From: Chitinophagaceae bacterium
GTDB taxonomy: Bacteria; Bacteroidota; Bacteroidia; Chitinophagales; Chitinophagaceae
Assembly: GCA_026785745.1 (NCBI GenBank)
Contig: JAJAZO010000302.1
Coordinates: forward strand, 1 to 8,458
Direction of reading: 5' to 3'
Length of the DNA: 8,458 bases
The position numbers and the translations under genes are program-made. Shown here piece by piece: positions 6,034-8,458 of the stretch (positions are counted from its first letter, which is position 1; each line of letters opens with the position of its first letter). The notes beneath the pieces are model-generated. The model made no database searches. It saw only the letters and a list, made by a program, of their open reading frames with translations, and was not told the DNA's origin.

Positions 6034-6870
6034 ATGAAAAAATTATTTATCACAGCCATTGCTGTTTGCACTTTATGGATTGCAGATGCACAAACACTGA
6101 CAACCCCTCAACCCAGCCCTACTCAAACTATCAAACAAAATTTTGGACTTGCTTCCATAGAGCTTTCCTATTCCCGCCCCGGAATGAAAGGAAGAAAAAT
6201 CTATGGCGACCTGGTACCTTATGGAAAAGTTTGGCGTACCGGTGCCAATACTGCCACTACCTTAACATTTGCAGAAGATGTAACTATTGGTGGTGTGAAA
6301 GTGAAAGCCGGTAAATACGGTCTTCTCAGTATTCCTGAAAAGAAAAACTGGACATTGATTATCACCAAACAATTGGATGTTACAAGTCCTGCTACATACA
6401 AACAAGACCAGGATGTAGTAAGAGTAGAGGCCAAAACAATGGACATGGATGAAAGCATGGAAACGTTTACCATGCAATTTGCCAATGTAAAAACCAACAG
6501 CACAGAACTACACCTGATGTGGGACAGAACGGCTGTTTCGCTTCCTATTACTACCGATGTGGAAACAAAAGTAATGGCACAGATAGACCAGTTGATGAAT
6601 AAAGACAACCGTCCTTATTTTAATGCAGCTATGTACTATATGGACAATGGTAAAGACCTGAACCAGGCACTTGCATGGTTTGATAAAGCAGTAGAAGGAA
6701 ACCCAACTGCTTTCTGGATGCACCATCAAAGGGCAAATGCTTTAGCGAAACTCGGTAAGAAAGATGAGGCAAAAGCAGCAGCAGAAAAATCAAAAGAACT
6801 GGCAACTACTGCAAAGAATGATGATTATGTAAAGCTGAATGAGAAGTTGCTTGCAGAGTTGAATAAATAA
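6034..6870 (+). CDS. Secreted DUF2911 protein with TPR-like C-terminus
   Basis: The protein has 278 residues. Residues 1-19 form a typical signal peptide (MKK, hydrophobic core, then ADA|Q as a likely cleavage site), so the protein is periplasmic or surface exposed. Residues about 28-172 match DUF2911: QTIKQNFGLASIELSYSRPG (31-50), then KGRKIYGDLVPYGKVWRTGA (52-71), a TLTFAEDVTIGG strand, and KAGKYGLLSIP (91-101). Residues about 192-275 are alpha-helical with a TPR-like pattern (ALAWFDKAVEGNPTAFWMHH, ALAKLGKKDEAKAAAEKS). This two-part layout and length are usual for the family in Bacteroidota. The molecular function of DUF2911 is unknown. The gene is on the same strand as the sigma operon but has its own candidate promoter and a strong terminator, so it is probably a separate unit. 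Confidence 0.9.
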   Translation: MKKLFITAIAVCTLWIADAQTLTTPQPSPTQTIKQNFGLASIELSYSRPGMKGRKIYGDLVPYGKVWRTGANTATTLTFAEDVTIGGVKVKAGKYGLLSIPEKKNWTLIITKQLDVTSPATYKQDQDVVRVEAKTMDMDESMETFTMQFANVKTNSTELHLMWDRTAVSLPITTDVETKVMAQIDQLMNKDNRPYFNAAMYYMDNGKDLNQALAWFDKAVEGNPTAFWMHHQRANALAKLGKKDEAKAAAEKSKELATTAKNDDYVKLNEKLLAELNK

Positions 6871-6903
6871 AAACCCCAAAAAGGGTCTTAGCATCTGATA
6901 TTT

Positions 6904-8458
6904 TTAAATAGCCCCATTTTTTGGGGCTATTTTTTTGCCCATTAAGCTATTTAAAAGAATACTGAAAAAGATTACCCCAAAAGCACCGATGGGGTTTAGC
7001 CAGAGAAATCCCATTTTAAAAACTTCTGCTTTCGTTAAAATAAAAACAGTTAGTACTAATAATTCTGCCAGCACCGCTGCCCAGAAAACAACATGACCAC
7101 TTTTTATTCTCTTAAAGAAAAAAGCAACAAGGAATACACCGAGAATGACACCGTAGAAAAGAGAACCTAATACATTTACTGCTTCTATCAGGCTGTTGCC
7201 GATATTGTAAGTAAACATGGCAACGATGATACAGAATATACCCCAGGCCAGTGTGTACCACTTCGATAAACGATATTCAGTTTCGCTGGTTTCTTTCTTT
7301 TTAGTAAAGCGACGGTGAAAATCAATCATGGTGCAGGAAGCCAGCGAATTAATGGCGGCTGCAATACTACCCCATGATGCAAGGAATATAATAGCAATTA
7401 ACAACCCAACTAACCCGACAGGCAAATTATCAACAACAAAGCGGAGAAAAATATAGTTGGTGTCGTTGTTATCGCCACCAATTTCCTTCGTCTTTACCCA
7501 ATCTTTTACTTTTACCCGCAATACATTAGCACTACTTTGCAAAGTGTTTAACTCCTGTAAATATTCCCCCTGTTTCACCTTATCATTATCATCTGAGGCA
7601 TTGGAATAATTGACAACGGCTTGCTGTTTTAATGCGGCAATTTCATTGTACTGCTGCTGTACCAGCCTGAAAGAATCTTTATACACAGCGGATTGTTCCA
7701 GTTTTTTTACCTGTACTTCATTAAAAAAAATCGGGGCCTTATTAAATTGATAAAATGTAAACACCAACGCCCCAATCAGCAGTATAGCAAATTGCATGGG
7801 CACTTTTACCAGCCCATTCATCAACAATCCCATCCGGCTTTGCTTCAACGATTTTGCAGTCAGGTAGCGGCCCACCTGCGATTGGTCAGTACCGAAATAG
7901 GAAAGTGCCAGGAAGAAGCCACCAATTAAACCACTGAATAAGTTATACTGATCACTCCAGTTAAAATGTCCTTTTTCAAAACCTGTTGTAATTACATTCA
8001 GTTTCCCCATTTTCCCACTTATTTCCAACGCATCACTAAAGCTCACATTCTTTGGAAGCATATTTACGACCATATATGCCGCCAGGAACATACCAATGAA
8101 AATGATGATCAGTTGAAGCTGTTGTGTGTAAGCCACAGCTTTTGCACCACCACTCATGGTGTAGATGATTAGCAACCCTCCCATTAGTATGTTAGTGTAG
8201 TAAATATTCCAGCCAAACAGTGATGAAAGAATAATAGAAGGAGCAAACACACTGATACCGGTAGACAACCCTCTTTGTAACAAAAACAGGAATGAAGTTA
8301 GTGTTCTTGTTTTATTATCAAACCTGTTCTCTAAATACTCATACGCCGTATAAACTTTCAGTTTCCTGAAAATGGGAACGAAAAAAATACAGATAACAAT
8401 CATGGCCAGCGGAATGCCAAAATAGTATTGTACAAACCGCATCCCGTCTGTATAAGCC
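6904..8458 (-). CDS. Sodium:solute symporter (SSS family), 5' end cut by the window edge
   Basis: The frame is open to the right edge. The ATG at 8442-8440 is internal, because the codons before it read AYTDG and run directly into MRFVQYYFGIPLAM, a known internal stretch of this family. About 517 residues are visible; family members are usually somewhat longer, so I estimate 50-80 residues are missing. Numbering from that Met, many hydrophobic helices are present. SSS motifs include SGGAKAVAYTQQLQ (97-110), SYFGTDQSQVGRYLTAKS (181-198) and WGSIAAAINSLASCTMIDF (357-375), the last matching the helix whose Ser residues help bind Na+ in vSGLT-type transporters. A hydrophilic, Gln/Lys-rich, probably coiled-coil insertion lies at about 236-327, between two membrane helices. 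It imports a solute with Na+ at the inner membrane; the substrate cannot be told from sequence. Convergent with the DUF2911 gene and unrelated to the regulator pair as far as can be seen. Confidence 0.9.
   Translation of the reverse strand, partial: AYTDGMRFVQYYFGIPLAMIVICIFFVPIFRKLKVYTAYEYLENRFDNKTRTLTSFLFLLQRGLSTGISVFAPSIILSSLFGWNIYYTNILMGGLLIIYTMSGGAKAVAYTQQLQLIIIFIGMFLAAYMVVNMLPKNVSFSDALEISGKMGKLNVITTGFEKGHFNWSDQYNLFSGLIGGFFLALSYFGTDQSQVGRYLTAKSLKQSRMGLLMNGLVKVPMQFAILLIGALVFTFYQFNKAPIFFNEVQVKKLEQSAVYKDSFRLVQQQYNEIAALKQQAVVNYSNASDDNDKVKQGEYLQELNTLQSSANVLRVKVKDWVKTKEIGGDNNDTNYIFLRFVVDNLPVGLVGLLIAIIFLASWGSIAAAINSLASCTMIDFHRRFTKKKETSETEYRLSKWYTLAWGIFCIIVAMFTYNIGNSLIEAVNVLGSLFYGVILGVFLVAFFFKRIKSGHVVFWAAVLAELLVLTVFILTKAEVFKMGFLWLNPIGAFGVIFFSILLNSLMGKKIAPKNGAI
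6906..6936 (+). terminator. Strong intrinsic terminator of the DUF2911 gene, embedded in the convergent CDS
   Basis: AAATAGCCCCA (6906-6916) and TGGGGCTATTT (6922-6932) form a perfect 11-bp stem around a TTTTT loop. A run of seven T (6930-6936) follows on the plus strand. It is 36 bp past the DUF2911 stop. The same bases are the last codons of the minus-strand symporter. On the minus strand the stem is followed by TTTAAAAATATC, a poor T-tract, so it should work mainly for the plus strand. A second weak hairpin (CCC-TTTTT-GGG, then GTTTTTATTT, on the minus strand around 6867-6886) might stop the symporter transcript. Confidence 0.88.

Noticed and set aside
6219..6608. Minus-strand open frame of 129 codons
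   Set aside because: It is antisense to the conserved DUF2911 domain and has no features of its own.

Overview
The window looks like a stretch of a Bacteroidota chromosome, most likely close to the Chitinophagaceae. This is inferred from AT-rich DNA with few Shine-Dalgarno sites, a TAnnTTTG-like promoter element, CarboxypepD_reg-like domains ending in an EVVVTGYG-type motif, a DUF2911 protein, a sigma factor of the type common in this group, and intergenic inverted repeats of kinds I remember from these genomes. Six genes are substantially visible, and a seventh shows only its first 28 codons at the left edge. There are no RNA genes, transposases or CRISPR arrays that I can see.

Left half (1-3572), minus strand, read right to left. 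A secreted or membrane-anchored YfbK-type von Willebrand factor A protein (start corrected to 3572) is followed by an alpha/alpha-toroid protein of the prenyltransferase/squalene oxidase repeat superfamily. Next comes a good intrinsic terminator, then the start of a small-motif protein (PCHxNW...MTPxEKG) that runs off the left edge. A 75-bp inverted repeat sits between the first two genes.

Middle (3573-3848): a 276-bp divergent intergenic region filled largely by a second repeat of about 105 bp, with a perfect 9-bp GC-rich hairpin at its centre. Translating this repeat gives a spurious 75-residue N-terminal extension to the vWA gene.

Right half, plus strand (3849-6870): a sigma-70-family factor with a TTG start, then 28 bp later a single-pass membrane protein. 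That protein combines an anti-sigma-like cytosolic N-terminus, a long disordered linker, a CarboxypepD_reg-like domain and a C-terminal TonB_C domain carrying a CxxC. A secreted DUF2911 protein with a TPR-like tail follows. It ends at a strong terminator whose stem also encodes the last codons of the convergent gene, a 5'-truncated sodium:solute symporter (6904-8458, minus).

Working together (inference): the sigma factor and the membrane protein look like a regulator pair that senses the envelope. The divergent vWA-toroid pair, both exported, is the natural candidate regulon. The membrane protein and the vWA protein each carry a CarboxypepD_reg-like domain ending in an EVV motif, which hints at direct contact in the periplasm. 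The symporter and the DUF2911 gene look like ordinary neighbours.
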